64,000 nucleotides of DNA from Porcipelethomonas sp964621265 (GTDB lineage: Bacteria; Bacillota; Clostridia; Oscillospirales; Ruminococcaceae): contig CAZULQ010000001.1 of the NCBI GenBank assembly GCA_964621265.1, positions 174,536 to 238,535 on the forward strand. The letters run 5' to 3'. The notes below the pieces were generated by a model, which saw only the letters and a list, made by a program, of their open reading frames with translations, was not told where the DNA came from and did no database searches. The first letter of the stretch is position 1, and every line of letters begins with the position of its first letter. This document shows, piece by piece, positions 27,185 to 36,976 of the stretch. Position numbers and translations under genes: made by a program.

Positions 27185-28019
27185 AACAATAGATGAAGTC
27201 AGAAAGATAGTTTGTGAATGGAAAAAGCAGGGACTTTCAGTTGGTTTTGTACCGACTATGGGATACCTCCATGAAGGTCACCAGAGTCTTATAAAGCGTT
27301 CAACAGAAAACGACAGAACAGTCGTAAGCATATTCGTAAACCCGATTCAGTTCGGGCCAAACGAGGATTTTGCGGCTTATCCGAGAGACCTTGAAAGAGA
27401 TACATTAAAATGTGAGGAAGCCGGTGCAGACCTGATTTTTGCACCAGAAGCATCTGAAATGTATGCTGAGGATTTCACATCATTCGTTGATATGACAGGG
27501 CCTACTGAGGACCTTTGCGGTGCAAAGCGCCCGGGTCACTTCCGTGGCGTATGCACAGTTGTTGCCAAGCTCTTCAACATCGTAACTCCAGACAAGGCAT
27601 ATTTCGGTCAGAAGGACGCTCAGCAGCTTGCAGTTATCAGAAGAATGGTCAGAGACCTTAGCATTGGCGTTGAAATTGTCGGATGTCCGATAATCCGTGA
27701 GGATGACGGCCTTGCTAAAAGTTCAAGAAATACTTATCTCAGCGATGAAGAAAGAAAAGCGGCAGTTGTAATTTCAAAGGCACTTGAAACAGGAAAATCC
27801 ATGATTGAAAACGGCGAAAAGAGTGCACAGGCTGTTATAGAAAAAATCACGGCTGAAATCGAAAAGGAACCACTTGCAAAAATCGACTATATCAAGGCGG
27901 TTGATGCTGACAGCATTGAACCGATTGAAGAAATAAACGGACGCATTCTTGTTGCGGCGGCAGTTTTCATCGGCAAGACACGCCTTATCGACAACTTCAT
28001 TACTGAAAGGAGCCTATGA
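27171..28019 (+). CDS. panC: Pantothenate synthetase
   Basis: About 282 residues. Motifs are VPTMGYLHEGHQSLI (HxGH-type adenylation site), SIFVNPIQFGPNEDF, RPGHFRGVCTVVAKLFNIV, FGQKDAQQL and the KSSRN-like DDGLAKSSRNTYLS. It joins pantoate to beta-alanine with ATP. I set the start at ATG 27171 (MQVVKTIDEV), which overlaps the end of panB; an upstream in-frame ATG would add a non-homologous decapeptide. Confidence 0.95.
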   Translation: MQVVKTIDEVRKIVCEWKKQGLSVGFVPTMGYLHEGHQSLIKRSTENDRTVVSIFVNPIQFGPNEDFAAYPRDLERDTLKCEEAGADLIFAPEASEMYAEDFTSFVDMTGPTEDLCGAKRPGHFRGVCTVVAKLFNIVTPDKAYFGQKDAQQLAVIRRMVRDLSIGVEIVGCPIIREDDGLAKSSRNTYLSDEERKAAVVISKALETGKSMIENGEKSAQAVIEKITAEIEKEPLAKIDYIKAVDADSIEPIEEINGRILVAAAVFIGKTRLIDNFITERSL

Positions 28020-28020
28020 T

Positions 28021-28404
28021 ATGACTCTTACAATGTTAAAATCAAAAATACACCGTGCAAGAGTTACAGAGGCCAACCTCAACTATGTCGGCAGTATCAC
28101 GATTGACTCAGAGCTTATGAAAGCTTCGGGAATACTTGAATACGAAAAGGTACAGGTTGTGAATGTCACAAACGGCAGTCGCATTGAAACATATGTAATA
28201 AGCGGTGAGGCAAACTCGGGTGTTATGTGTTTAAACGGTGCGGCGGCAAGATGTGCGGCTGAGGGCGACATTGTCATCATAATGGCTTACGCACAGATGA
28301 GTGAGGACGAAGCGAAGGCATTCAGACCTAAGGTTGTGCTGGTTGATGGCGAAAACAGGGTTGCTGAAGTTTTCAGCTATGAAAAGCATGGTGATATCAG
28401 ATGA
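28021..28404 (+). CDS. panD: Aspartate 1-decarboxylase precursor
   Basis: 127 residues. The self-cleavage site is Gly-Ser in NYVGSITIDSELM, which yields a pyruvoyl cofactor on Ser; TNGSRIETYVI and GAAARCAAEGD are also conserved. It makes beta-alanine from aspartate for PanC. The start at 28021 follows the panC stop by 1 bp, with AAAGGAG inside the panC end. It overlaps coaX by 4 bp. Confidence 0.95.
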   Translation: MTLTMLKSKIHRARVTEANLNYVGSITIDSELMKASGILEYEKVQVVNVTNGSRIETYVISGEANSGVMCLNGAAARCAAEGDIVIIMAYAQMSEDEAKAFRPKVVLVDGENRVAEVFSYEKHGDIR

Positions 28405-29177
28405 TTCTTGCGGCTGACATCGGAAACACAACCGTTGTAATCGGGCTTATTGAAAATGATGAAATCATAACGTCCGAAAAATTCATGACGGACGTTTCCG
28501 AAATCGAAATGAACTATCACGAAAAAATCACACGAATGCTCAGAAACCACGGAGTAGACAAAATTGACGGAGCTGTAATCTCCTCAGTTGTTCCTCTTAT
28601 GACGGGCATTATAAGTGAAGTTATTTCGTCAGAATACGGCGTAACGCCGCTTGTTATCGGCGCTGAAACTTCTGCTGATATAAAAATCATGACCGATGAG
28701 CCGGGTAAGGTCGGAAGCGACAGAATTGCTGACGCTGTCGGGGCTGTTGCGCAGTATGGCGCACCGCTCATTGTAATTGATATGGGAACCGCAACGACAG
28801 TATCCGTTGTGAACGAAAAGAAGGAATTTATCGGCGGAATGATACTGCCTGGCGTAAGAACCGCCCTTCACTCCCTTATCAAAAATACGGCTCAGCTTCC
28901 GCAGATAAAGCTCAGCTCACCGCCCGATTCGCTTATCGGAAAAAACACAGCCGCTTCAATCGAAAGCGGTATGATTTACGGCACAGCTTCGTGCATTGAT
29001 GAAATATGCACACGTCTTTCAGAAGAACTCGGCTTCATGCCTCAGGTTATTGCAACAGGCGGTAACGCAGAAAAGATTGTGCCATACTGCAGACACAAAA
29101 TTATACTTGACAAGCGCCTTTTGCTAAAGGGGCTCAACATCATTTATAAACAATACGGAGACAGGAAAAATGCTTAA
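28401..29177 (+). CDS. coaX: Type III pantothenate kinase
   Basis: 258 residues of the ASKHA fold. DIGNTTVVIGL is the N-terminal phosphate loop, followed by DRIADAVGA, IVIDMGTATTVSVV and the PGVRTALHSL region. It phosphorylates pantothenate in CoA synthesis and is insensitive to feedback by CoA in studied members. It overlaps panD upstream and coaBC downstream by 8 bp. Confidence 0.93.
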   Translation: MILAADIGNTTVVIGLIENDEIITSEKFMTDVSEIEMNYHEKITRMLRNHGVDKIDGAVISSVVPLMTGIISEVISSEYGVTPLVIGAETSADIKIMTDEPGKVGSDRIADAVGAVAQYGAPLIVIDMGTATTVSVVNEKKEFIGGMILPGVRTALHSLIKNTAQLPQIKLSSPPDSLIGKNTAASIESGMIYGTASCIDEICTRLSEELGFMPQVIATGGNAEKIVPYCRHKIILDKRLLLKGLNIIYKQYGDRKNA

Positions 29178-30360
29178 AGGAAAATCAGTTTTAATAGGCA
29201 TAACGGGCGGTATTGCCGCTTATAAAATTGCAGGACTTTGCAGTATGCTTGTAAAGCTTCACGCAGATACAGACGTGATGATGACAGAAAATGCCTGTCA
29301 GTTTATAGCTCCGCTGACCTTTGAAACGCTGACTAACAGCAAGTGCATGGTCGATACCTTCGACCGTTGCTTTGAGTTTGATGTAAAGCATATTTCAGCA
29401 GCAAAAAAAGCGGATGTACTTCTCATCGCACCTGCAACGGCAAACGTTATTGCAAAGCTTGCTAACGGTCTTGCGGACGATATGCTGACAACTACTGCGC
29501 TTGCCTGCAAGTGTCCGAAAATCATTGCACCTGCAATGAACACGAACATGTACACAAACCCGATAGTTCAGGATAACTTAAAAAAGCTTGAACACTATGG
29601 CTGGACTGTTATTCCTGCTGACAGCGGCAGACTTGCCTGCGGTGACAGCGGACAGGGAAAAATGCCGTCGGAGGAAACTCTGCTTTCATACATCATGAGA
29701 GAAATCGCCGCAGAAAAGGACCTTATCGGTAAAAGAGTACTTATCACGGCAGGAGCTACTCAGGAAGCAATCGACCCTGTGAGATATATCACAAATCACT
29801 CGACAGGAAAAATGGGTTATGCACTTGCGCAAAGAGCAATGCTCAGAGGCGCTGAGGTTACGCTTGTAAGCGGCAAAACCAGCATAAAAGTGCCGCCTTT
29901 TGTGAATGTAATTGATGTTACAAGTGCAAAGGATATGTACGACGCTGTAATGCAGAACGCAGACAGAAATGATATCATAATCATGGCGGCGGCAGTTGCC
30001 GATTACAGACCGCAGAGTGTTGCCGAAAACAAGATAAAGAAGTCTGATTCTGATATGGCAATACATCTTGAACGTACTGACGATATTCTTGCAACAGTAT
30101 GCAAAAACAGACGCAAGGAGCAGTTTATCTGCGGGTTTTCAATGGAAACGGAAAATCTGATTGAGAATTCCCGTAAAAAGCTCAGTAAAAAGGGCTGTGA
30201 CATGATTGCGGCAAACAGTCTTAAAACTGAGGGCGCAGGCTTTGGCACAGACACAAACATCATAACACTTATTGCAAAGGATTTTGAAAAAAGTCTGCCT
30301 GTTATGACAAAAGAAAATGCCGCTGACTGCATACTTGATGAGGCTGTCAGGGCATTGTAA
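29170..30360 (+). CDS. coaBC: Bifunctional phosphopantothenoylcysteine decarboxylase / phosphopantothenate-cysteine ligase
   Basis: 396 residues. The N-terminal flavin domain (CoaC) has ITGGIAAYK, the ALLIAPATANVIAK-type motif and PAMNTNMY. The C-terminal CoaB domain begins about residue 185 with VLITAGATQEAIDPVRYITNHSTGKMGYALA and includes MAAAVADYRP with Lys-rich KIKK. It converts 4'-phosphopantothenate to 4'-phosphopantetheine. With panBCD and coaX the operon covers ketoisovalerate to phosphopantetheine. Confidence 0.95.
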   Translation: MLKGKSVLIGITGGIAAYKIAGLCSMLVKLHADTDVMMTENACQFIAPLTFETLTNSKCMVDTFDRCFEFDVKHISAAKKADVLLIAPATANVIAKLANGLADDMLTTTALACKCPKIIAPAMNTNMYTNPIVQDNLKKLEHYGWTVIPADSGRLACGDSGQGKMPSEETLLSYIMREIAAEKDLIGKRVLITAGATQEAIDPVRYITNHSTGKMGYALAQRAMLRGAEVTLVSGKTSIKVPPFVNVIDVTSAKDMYDAVMQNADRNDIIIMAAAVADYRPQSVAENKIKKSDSDMAIHLERTDDILATVCKNRRKEQFICGFSMETENLIENSRKKLSKKGCDMIAANSLKTEGAGFGTDTNIITLIAKDFEKSLPVMTKENAADCILDEAVRAL

Positions 30361-30482
30361 ATGTAATATTTACACATAACTTTCACATAAAAAGCACTTT
30401 AATTCCCCGACAAAATATGATATAATTAAACTTGTACGCTTTTTGCGTTTCCGGGAAATTTTAAAGAACGGAGATTTTTGAA

Positions 30483-33407
30483 ATGTCTATTTATTCTCTT
30501 GGTATTGACGTTGGTTCAACAACTGTCAAAACCGTAATCATAAACGATAAAAAAGAAATAATATATTCTGAATATCAGCGCCATTTTTCAAAGGTGAAGG
30601 ACGCTGTAAAGGAACAGCTTGAGGTTATTGCGGAAAAGTATCCTGAGGATACTTTCAGAGTCTGCATGACAGGTTCGGCAGGACTTGGTCTTGCAACGGG
30701 TGCGGAAATTCCGTTTGTACAGGAAGTAAACTCCGCATTTATTGCCGTTAAGGAACGCTTTGAGGACGTTGACGCTGTAATCGAGCTTGGCGGTGAGGAC
30801 GCTAAAATCATCTTCATGACAGGCGGTGTTGAACAGCGTATGAACGGTTCATGCGCAGGCGGTACAGGTGCATTCATCGACCAGATGGCAACACTTCTTG
30901 CAGTAACTGTTCCCGAAATGGATAAGATGGCACAGAAAGCAGAAAAGGTTTATCCGATTGCTTCACGCTGCGGCGTATTTGCAAAATCAGATATTCAGCC
31001 GCTTTTAAACCAGGGTGCTAAACGTGAGGATATCTGTGCGAGTATTTTCCAGGCAGTTGTTGACCAGACTGTTTCAGGTCTTGCACAGGGACGAACAATT
31101 GAGGGAAAGGTGCTTTTCCTCGGTGGTCCGCTTTCATTTATAAGAGGACTGAGAAATGCATTTATCAACACTCTTGATCTGACTGAGGGCAAAACTGCGC
31201 TGTTCCCTGACGAAGCTCCTGTTTTCGTGGCACTCGGCTGTGCACTTTTTGCACAGAACGGCTATGAAGAATTTACAATTGACGAACTTCTTGACAAAAT
31301 AAATAACGCCAGATCATCAGGCGGAGTTATAACAAGCGATCCGCTTTTTGCTTCAAATGCAGAATACGAAGAATTTATTTCACGTCACAAGCAGCACGAC
31401 TTAAAATACGCTGACCTTCTTACATATGAGGGCGACGCTTATCTGGGTATCGACGCAGGTTCAACAACTACAAAGCTTGTGCTTATAACAGACGACGGCA
31501 GACTTCTTTTCCAGCACTATTCATCAAACCAGGGTCAGCCGCTTGACAAAATTACAGCCAAGCTTAAGGACATATACAAAAACATGAACCCGAAAATCAC
31601 AATCAGGGGTTCGGCTGTCACAGGCTATGGCGAAGAGCTTATCAAGGCGGGACTTTCAATAGATTTCGGTATCGTTGAAACTGTTGCTCACTTCAAGGCT
31701 GCTTCATACTTCTGCCCTGAGGTTGACTTCATTATCGACATCGGCGGTCAGGACATCAAGTGCTTCAAAATTGCAAATCACAGCATTGACAGCATCATGC
31801 TCAACGAAGCATGTTCATCGGGATGCGGCTCATTTATTCAGACGTTTGCACTTGCGCTCGGCTATGACATCGCTGAGTTTGCTCAGCTTGGTCTTATGGC
31901 GAAAAATCCTGTTGACCTCGGCTCACGCTGTACAGTATTCATGAACAGTAGCGTTAAACAGGCACAGAAGGACGGTGCAACTGTTGAGGATATCTCAGCG
32001 GGTCTTTCATCGTCAATTATCAAAAACGCAATTTACAAGGTTATCCGTGCAAACTCTCCTGACGAGCTTGGCGAAAATATTGTAGTACAGGGCGGTACTT
32101 TCCTGAACGACGCAGTACTCAGAGCGTTTGAAAAGGAAATGGGCAGAAATGTTATCAGACCTGCTATTTCAGGGCTTATGGGCGCATTCGGTGCGGCACT
32201 TTACGCCAAGGAAAAGTCAACAGGCAAATCGACAATCATTTCGCCAAAGGACCTTGAAAACTTCAGCTATACATCAAAAACTGTACAGTGCGGCGGCTGT
32301 ACCGCAAAATGCAGTCTTAATATCGTAAACTTCGGCGGCGGCGGAAAGTTCATCTCCGGTAACAAGTGTGAAAGAGGCGCCGGCAAGGAACTTGCAAGCG
32401 GCGACGAAAGCATGTACGAATACAAGTACAACTACATCCTCGACCTTTTCAAAGATAAAAAGGATTCCAGTATTAAAGTAGGTATTCCGCTTGTTCTCAA
32501 TTTCTATGAGCTTATGCCGTTCTGGAAGGCATTCTTCGATGAACTCGGTATGGAGGTTGTAATCTCTGAGGAAAGTACAAGAGAAACATACTATAAGGGT
32601 CAGCACACGATTCCGTCTGACACGGTCTGCTACCCTGCAAAGCTTGTTCACGGACACATTGAAAGTCTCCTTGACAAAAACATTGACTTCATTTTCTATC
32701 CATGCATGAGCTACAATCTTGATGAGGGCGAAGCTGACAACCACTTCAACTGTCCTGTTGTCGCTTACTACCCTGAGCTTTTAAAAGCAAACAACGCAAG
32801 ACTCAGTGATGAAAACTTCTTCCATCCTTACATAGACTTAAATCGTGAAAAGAGCATTGTTTCAACTCTTCACAAGACATTCTCAAAGTATAATGTCAAG
32901 AAATCACAGATTAAGTCTGCTATGAAAAAGGGCTTTGCGGCGTATGCCGATTTCAGAAACGATATCTATAACAGAGGCGCTCAGATTATAAGAAAGGCGC
33001 GTGAATGCGGTCAGAAGATTATTGTTCTTTCGGGTCGTCCTTATCACATTGACAAGGAAATCAACCACGGCATTCACAAGCTTATTACAAGTCTCGGAAT
33101 GGCTGTTGTTTCAGAGGACGCTGTTTTCCAGCATGGTCACTATCCGAATCCGCATGTTCTCAATCAGTGGAGCTATCACGCAAGACTTTACAGAGCAGCT
33201 CAGCACGTTACAACTCAGCCTGATATGCAGCTTGTTCAGCTTGTATCATTCGGCTGCGGTATTGACGCAATCACAACTGACGAAGTCAGAGAAATCTTAG
33301 AGTCAGGCGGAAAGCTTTACACTCAGCTCAAGATTGACGAAATCAGCAATCTCGGTGCGGCAAAAATCAGACTGAGAAGTCTTGTTGCGGCAATGGATGA
33401 AAGATAA
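30483..33407 (+). CDS. Acyl-CoA dehydratase activase-type ATPase (large N-terminal protein)
   Basis: 974 residues with two successive BadF/BadG/BcrA ASKHA domains. The first starts LGIDVGSTTVKTVII and holds GSCAGGTGAFIDQMA; the second starts LGIDAGSTTTKLVLI and holds NEACSSGCGSFIQTFA. The Cys in each Cys-Gly loop would ligate the shared [4Fe-4S] cluster. A DUF2229-like region follows, with CGGCTAKCSLN and KCERGAG Cys motifs. In many Clostridia this protein is fused to the product of the next gene as one chain of about 1400 residues. The substrate is unknown. An AACGGAG ribosome site precedes the start. Confidence 0.88.
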   Translation: MSIYSLGIDVGSTTVKTVIINDKKEIIYSEYQRHFSKVKDAVKEQLEVIAEKYPEDTFRVCMTGSAGLGLATGAEIPFVQEVNSAFIAVKERFEDVDAVIELGGEDAKIIFMTGGVEQRMNGSCAGGTGAFIDQMATLLAVTVPEMDKMAQKAEKVYPIASRCGVFAKSDIQPLLNQGAKREDICASIFQAVVDQTVSGLAQGRTIEGKVLFLGGPLSFIRGLRNAFINTLDLTEGKTALFPDEAPVFVALGCALFAQNGYEEFTIDELLDKINNARSSGGVITSDPLFASNAEYEEFISRHKQHDLKYADLLTYEGDAYLGIDAGSTTTKLVLITDDGRLLFQHYSSNQGQPLDKITAKLKDIYKNMNPKITIRGSAVTGYGEELIKAGLSIDFGIVETVAHFKAASYFCPEVDFIIDIGGQDIKCFKIANHSIDSIMLNEACSSGCGSFIQTFALALGYDIAEFAQLGLMAKNPVDLGSRCTVFMNSSVKQAQKDGATVEDISAGLSSSIIKNAIYKVIRANSPDELGENIVVQGGTFLNDAVLRAFEKEMGRNVIRPAISGLMGAFGAALYAKEKSTGKSTIISPKDLENFSYTSKTVQCGGCTAKCSLNIVNFGGGGKFISGNKCERGAGKELASGDESMYEYKYNYILDLFKDKKDSSIKVGIPLVLNFYELMPFWKAFFDELGMEVVISEESTRETYYKGQHTIPSDTVCYPAKLVHGHIESLLDKNIDFIFYPCMSYNLDEGEADNHFNCPVVAYYPELLKANNARLSDENFFHPYIDLNREKSIVSTLHKTFSKYNVKKSQIKSAMKKGFAAYADFRNDIYNRGAQIIRKARECGQKIIVLSGRPYHIDKEINHGIHKLITSLGMAVVSEDAVFQHGHYPNPHVLNQWSYHARLYRAAQHVTTQPDMQLVQLVSFGCGIDAITTDEVREILESGGKLYTQLKIDEISNLGAAKIRLRSLVAAMDER

Positions 33408-33425
33408 ATTTAGGAGTAAAACAAA

Positions 33426-34646
33426 ATGGATTATCCTGTTTTTAAAGATGAAATGAAACATGAGTATACAATACTTGTTCCTGATATGCTTCCTGTTCAT
33501 TTCAAGCTTATTATAAAGATTCTGAAAAAGTACGGCTATAACGTCGAGCTTTTACAGACCTCTACAAGAGAGGTTGTCGATGAGGGACTAAAGAACGTCC
33601 ACAACGACACCTGTTATCCTGCACTGCTTGTTATCGGTCAGTTTATAAACGCTCTCAAAAGCGGCAAATATGACGTTAACAAGACAGCACTTATGCTCAC
33701 TCAGACAGGCGGCGGATGCCGTGCATCAAACTACATTCACCTGCTGAGAAAAGCGCTCAAAAAGGAATTTCCTCAGGTGCCAGTTATATCACTCAATTTA
33801 AGCGGACTTGAAAAAGGAAGCGGCTTTGCGCTTACACTTCCTATGCTTCTGAGAGTGGTATATGCAGTTTTCTACGGCGACCTTCTGATGTCACTTTTCA
33901 ATCAGTGCAAGCCTTATGAAGTACATGAGGGCGATACTGAAAAGGTAAGGGAAAAGTGGCAGGAAAGACTGCCTAAGCTTTTTGATAAGAAAGAATTCAT
34001 GAAGTGCAAGAAATACTGCACAATGATTCTTGATGATTTTGCCAAAATCGAACGTACCAGGGAAAAGAAGGTGCGTGTTGGAATAGTCGGGGAAATTTAT
34101 GTTAAATACTCCCCTCTTGCAAACAACCATCTCGAAGAATTTCTGCTTTCAGAGGGCTGTGAACCAATAGTTCCTGCGCTTATGGAATTTGTTATGTACT
34201 GCCTTGCAAGTGCTATGGAAACAGGCAGAATTTACAAATTCACAGACAAGAAGACTTTAGTCAGCAGTTTAGGATATAAGCTCATTTATAAAATTCAGAA
34301 GAGCATTATCAAAACCATAAAAGAACACGGCGAGTTTGAGCCTCCGCACGATTTTGAGCATGTAAGACGTCTTGCTGACAAGTATATCAGCCAGGGCGTA
34401 AACATGGGCGAAGGCTGGCTGATTCCTGCAGAAATGGCGGCACTTGCCGAAACAGGCACAGAAAACATTATCTGCACCCAGCCGTTTGGCTGTCTGCCTA
34501 ACCATATTGTTGCAAAGGGTATGTCACGAGTTATCAAGGAAGCATATCCCGGCGCAAACATCGTAGCCATTGACTATGACCCGGGCGCTACAAAGGTTAA
34601 CCAGGAAAACAGAATCAAGCTTATGCTTGCAAATGCAAAAAGATAA
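33426..34646 (+). CDS. 2-hydroxyacyl-CoA dehydratase-like C-terminal partner
   Basis: 406 residues. It has HNDTCYPALLVIGQF, TQTGGGCRASNYIHLLRKAL and CTQPFGCLPNHIVAKGM, the Cys-rich motifs of the 2-hydroxyglutaryl-CoA dehydratase family. It starts 18 bp after the activase gene with its own TTAGGAG site, so the two are separate cistrons, not a frameshifted fusion. Together they likely form one electron-activated [4Fe-4S] complex. The physiological reaction of this widespread group has not been established to my knowledge. Confidence 0.85.
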   Translation: MDYPVFKDEMKHEYTILVPDMLPVHFKLIIKILKKYGYNVELLQTSTREVVDEGLKNVHNDTCYPALLVIGQFINALKSGKYDVNKTALMLTQTGGGCRASNYIHLLRKALKKEFPQVPVISLNLSGLEKGSGFALTLPMLLRVVYAVFYGDLLMSLFNQCKPYEVHEGDTEKVREKWQERLPKLFDKKEFMKCKKYCTMILDDFAKIERTREKKVRVGIVGEIYVKYSPLANNHLEEFLLSEGCEPIVPALMEFVMYCLASAMETGRIYKFTDKKTLVSSLGYKLIYKIQKSIIKTIKEHGEFEPPHDFEHVRRLADKYISQGVNMGEGWLIPAEMAALAETGTENIICTQPFGCLPNHIVAKGMSRVIKEAYPGANIVAIDYDPGATKVNQENRIKLMLANAKR

Positions 34647-34649
34647 AGA

Positions 34650-34679
34650 AACGGACTGCATGTGCAGTCCGTTTTGTTG
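34650..34679 (+). terminator. Terminator after the dehydratase-like pair
   Basis: ACGGACTGC pairs with GCAGTCCGT around ATGT, followed by TTTGTTGT. Confidence 0.85.
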
Positions 34680-34690
34680 TCATCAGAATA

Positions 34691-34724
34691 CAAAAAAGCC
34701 GCCATTCAGGGCGGCTTAAAATAT
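34691..34724 (-). terminator. Terminator of the sugar transferase gene
   Basis: AAGCCGCC pairs with GGCGGCTT around ATTCAG; on the minus strand it is followed by TTTTTTG. Confidence 0.85.
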
Positions 34725-34733
34725 ACACTTGTC

Positions 34734-35432
34734 TTATTTTGCTCCGTTTCTTGCAAGAACAGACTGAACTGTCTTGAAAATAATCTTTATATCAAATCCA
34801 AGACTTCTCTTTCTGCAATATGTAAGTTCCATTTTCTGTCTTTCAAAATTGCTGTAACCGACATTGTTTCTTGCATATGCCTGCCAGTATCCTGTAAGAC
34901 CCGGTCTTACGGATTTTAATATGTACGCCTGATAATCCGAATAGTTTTCTTCCATTTCATCCTGAAGAATAGGTCTCGGACCAACAATTGACATATCTCC
35001 CTTTAAAATACTGAGCAACTGCGGAAGCTCGTCCATAGAAGTTTTTCTGAGGACATTTCCGACCTTTGTAACTCTCGGGTCGTTATCAAGCTTATACTCT
35101 TTTTTATATTCCTCATACTCCTCAGGAGTCAGCATATTTTCAAGTGAATCAGCGTTCATCTTCATGCTTCTGAATTTGTACACGCTGATGATTTTCCCGT
35201 GTCTTCCTACTCTTTCCTGTGCATAGAAAATTTCCCCTCCGTCACTGAGCTTTATAAAAGCAGAGATAACAAGGAACACAGGACTTAAAAGAATAAGCGC
35301 AAGCCCGGAACAGAAAATATCAGAAAAGCGCTTGATAAAGTTATATACTGGCTTGGATTTCAATCTGAAACTATTCAGATGTATTATTTTCGGGTTCTGT
35401 TCAAATTCATCCAAGGCGACGTTCGTCTTCAA
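34734..35432 (-). CDS. Undecaprenyl-phosphate sugar-1-phosphate transferase (WbaP/PglC-type)
   Basis: 232 residues. One N-terminal hydrophobic hairpin (about 33-60) is followed by the cytosolic catalytic domain with FYAQERVGRHGKIISVYKFRSMK, the DPRVTKVGNVLRKTSMDELPQL core (Asp-Glu catalytic pair) and SIVGPRPILQDEM. It starts exopolysaccharide or glycan synthesis by loading a sugar phosphate on the lipid carrier. No other glycan genes sit beside it, and the gene stands alone between terminators. Confidence 0.92.
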   Translation of the reverse strand: MKTNVALDEFEQNPKIIHLNSFRLKSKPVYNFIKRFSDIFCSGLALILLSPVFLVISAFIKLSDGGEIFYAQERVGRHGKIISVYKFRSMKMNADSLENMLTPEEYEEYKKEYKLDNDPRVTKVGNVLRKTSMDELPQLLSILKGDMSIVGPRPILQDEMEENYSDYQAYILKSVRPGLTGYWQAYARNNVGYSNFERQKMELTYCRKRSLGFDIKIIFKTVQSVLARNGAK

Positions 35433-35661
35433 AACTTTCTCCCCCTATAATATTAACTTTTTAAAATTTACCATATATCTTTATATCAATTCACAATTTC
35501 TCTTTTATACAATTATATATTCTAATTCAGGGTGTGTCAACCTAAAAAGACGATAAACCGAACAAAACTCAGTTTTTTCTACATTTCACACAATTTTTAG
35601 TATTATAAGTAACCTTAAACGCAAACATTATTACATTTCGGTTACTGACTGTTAACACAAA

Positions 35662-35691
35662 GTCTCCCCACATTTTCAAATGCGGGGAGGC
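35662..35691 (-). terminator. Probable terminator of the enolase gene
   Basis: CTCCCCGCA pairs with TGTGGGGAG around TTTGAAAA. The U-run after it on the minus strand is weak (ACTTTGTG). The rest of 35433-35661 shows no gene. Confidence 0.65.
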
Positions 35692-35699
35692 TCATGTTT

Positions 35700-36965
35700 C
35701 TATCTGAGTCTGTTAAAGCTTGTAATTCCGGTTTCACCGCCGATTCTCAGCAGACGGTTATATTTGGCAACTCTGTCCGAACGGCATGGTGCTCCTGCTT
35801 TAATCTGTCCTGCATTTGTACCAACTGCAAGGTCAGCAATTGTTGTGTCCTCGGTTTCACCCGAACGGTGTGAGATAACTGCCCTGTACCCTGACGAACG
35901 TGCCATTTTGATAGCGTCAAGCGTTTCTGTAAGAGTACCAATCTGATTGAGCTTTATTAAAATTGCATTGGCGGCTTTTTCGTGAATACCACGCTGAAGA
36001 TATGACGCATTTGTTACAAAAAGGTCATCGCCGACAAGCTGAATTTTCTTTCCGAGTACTGACGTAATCTCTGTCCAGCCACTCCAGTCTTCTTCGCCGA
36101 GAGGGTCTTCAATCGAAATAATCGGATACTTCTCAGAGAGATTTTTCCAGTATGCAATAAGCTCCTTGGTGTCATAGGTCACGCCCCTTTTCGGAAGGTG
36201 ATATTTTCCGTCCTTCCACCACTCACTGCTTGCCGCATCAAGCGCAATTTTAATTTTATCTGTGTTATAGCCTGCTTTTTCAATCGCCTCAATAATGCAC
36301 TCAATTGCTTCCTCCTCGGAATTGAGATTCGGTGCAAAGCCGCCCTCGTCCCCAACAGCAGTAGAAAGTCCCTTTTTCGTCAGCACCTTTTTGAGACTGT
36401 GATACACCTCAGTTCCCATACGCAGTGATTCAGCATAGGTCGGAGCGTCAACAGGCATAATCATAAATTCCTGAATGTCAATATTATTTGCGGCGTGAGC
36501 ACCTCCGTTTAAAATATTCATCATCGGTACAGGCATAATATTCGCCGAAACACCGCCGATATACTTATAAAGCGGAAGGTGATAGTGTGATGCCGCCGCT
36601 CTTGCAAGCGCAAGTGAAACTGCAAGAATGGCATTTGCGCCGAAACGACTTTTGTTCTCTGTGCCGTCAAGAGTAATCATCATGTTGTCAATGCGTCCCT
36701 GGTCGATAGTATTCGCAGAGCATGCCGCCTTGCAGATATCAATATTGATGTTCTTTACCGCCTGAGCAACGCCGTTTCCGCAGTATCGTGTCTCGTCCCT
36801 GTCACGAAGCTCCGCCGCTTCGTTAATGCCCGTAGAAGCGCCCGACGGCACACTCGCAACACCAACGCTTCCGTCAGAGAGAAGAACCTCCGCACGGACT
36901 GTCGGGTTACCTCTTGAATCGAGTACCTCAAAGCCTCTGACTCTTTCAATCTTCATATTAAGCAT
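35700..36965 (-). CDS. eno: Enolase
   Basis: 421 residues. Typical segments are VLDSRGNPTVRAEV, SGASTGINEA, MPVPMMNILNGGAHA, VGDEGGFAPNL, SIEDPLGEEDWSGW, QLVGDDLFVTN (metal ligands) and VISHRSGETEDTTIADLAV. It converts 2-phosphoglycerate to phosphoenolpyruvate. The start at 36965 has AAGGAG 7 nt upstream. It lies 11 bp after rubrerythrin and is likely co-transcribed. It is a little shorter than most bacterial enolases (about 430). Confidence 0.96.
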   Translation of the reverse strand: MLNMKIERVRGFEVLDSRGNPTVRAEVLLSDGSVGVASVPSGASTGINEAAELRDRDETRYCGNGVAQAVKNINIDICKAACSANTIDQGRIDNMMITLDGTENKSRFGANAILAVSLALARAAASHYHLPLYKYIGGVSANIMPVPMMNILNGGAHAANNIDIQEFMIMPVDAPTYAESLRMGTEVYHSLKKVLTKKGLSTAVGDEGGFAPNLNSEEEAIECIIEAIEKAGYNTDKIKIALDAASSEWWKDGKYHLPKRGVTYDTKELIAYWKNLSEKYPIISIEDPLGEEDWSGWTEITSVLGKKIQLVGDDLFVTNASYLQRGIHEKAANAILIKLNQIGTLTETLDAIKMARSSGYRAVISHRSGETEDTTIADLAVGTNAGQIKAGAPCRSDRVAKYNRLLRIGGETGITSFNRLR

Positions 36966-36976
36966 AGTTTTTCTCC

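Noticed and set aside
33408..33425. Frameshift or sequencing error splitting the dehydratase activase gene
   Set aside because: There is a clean stop, an 18-bp gap with a TTAGGAG ribosome site and a natural ATG start, so two real genes fit better.
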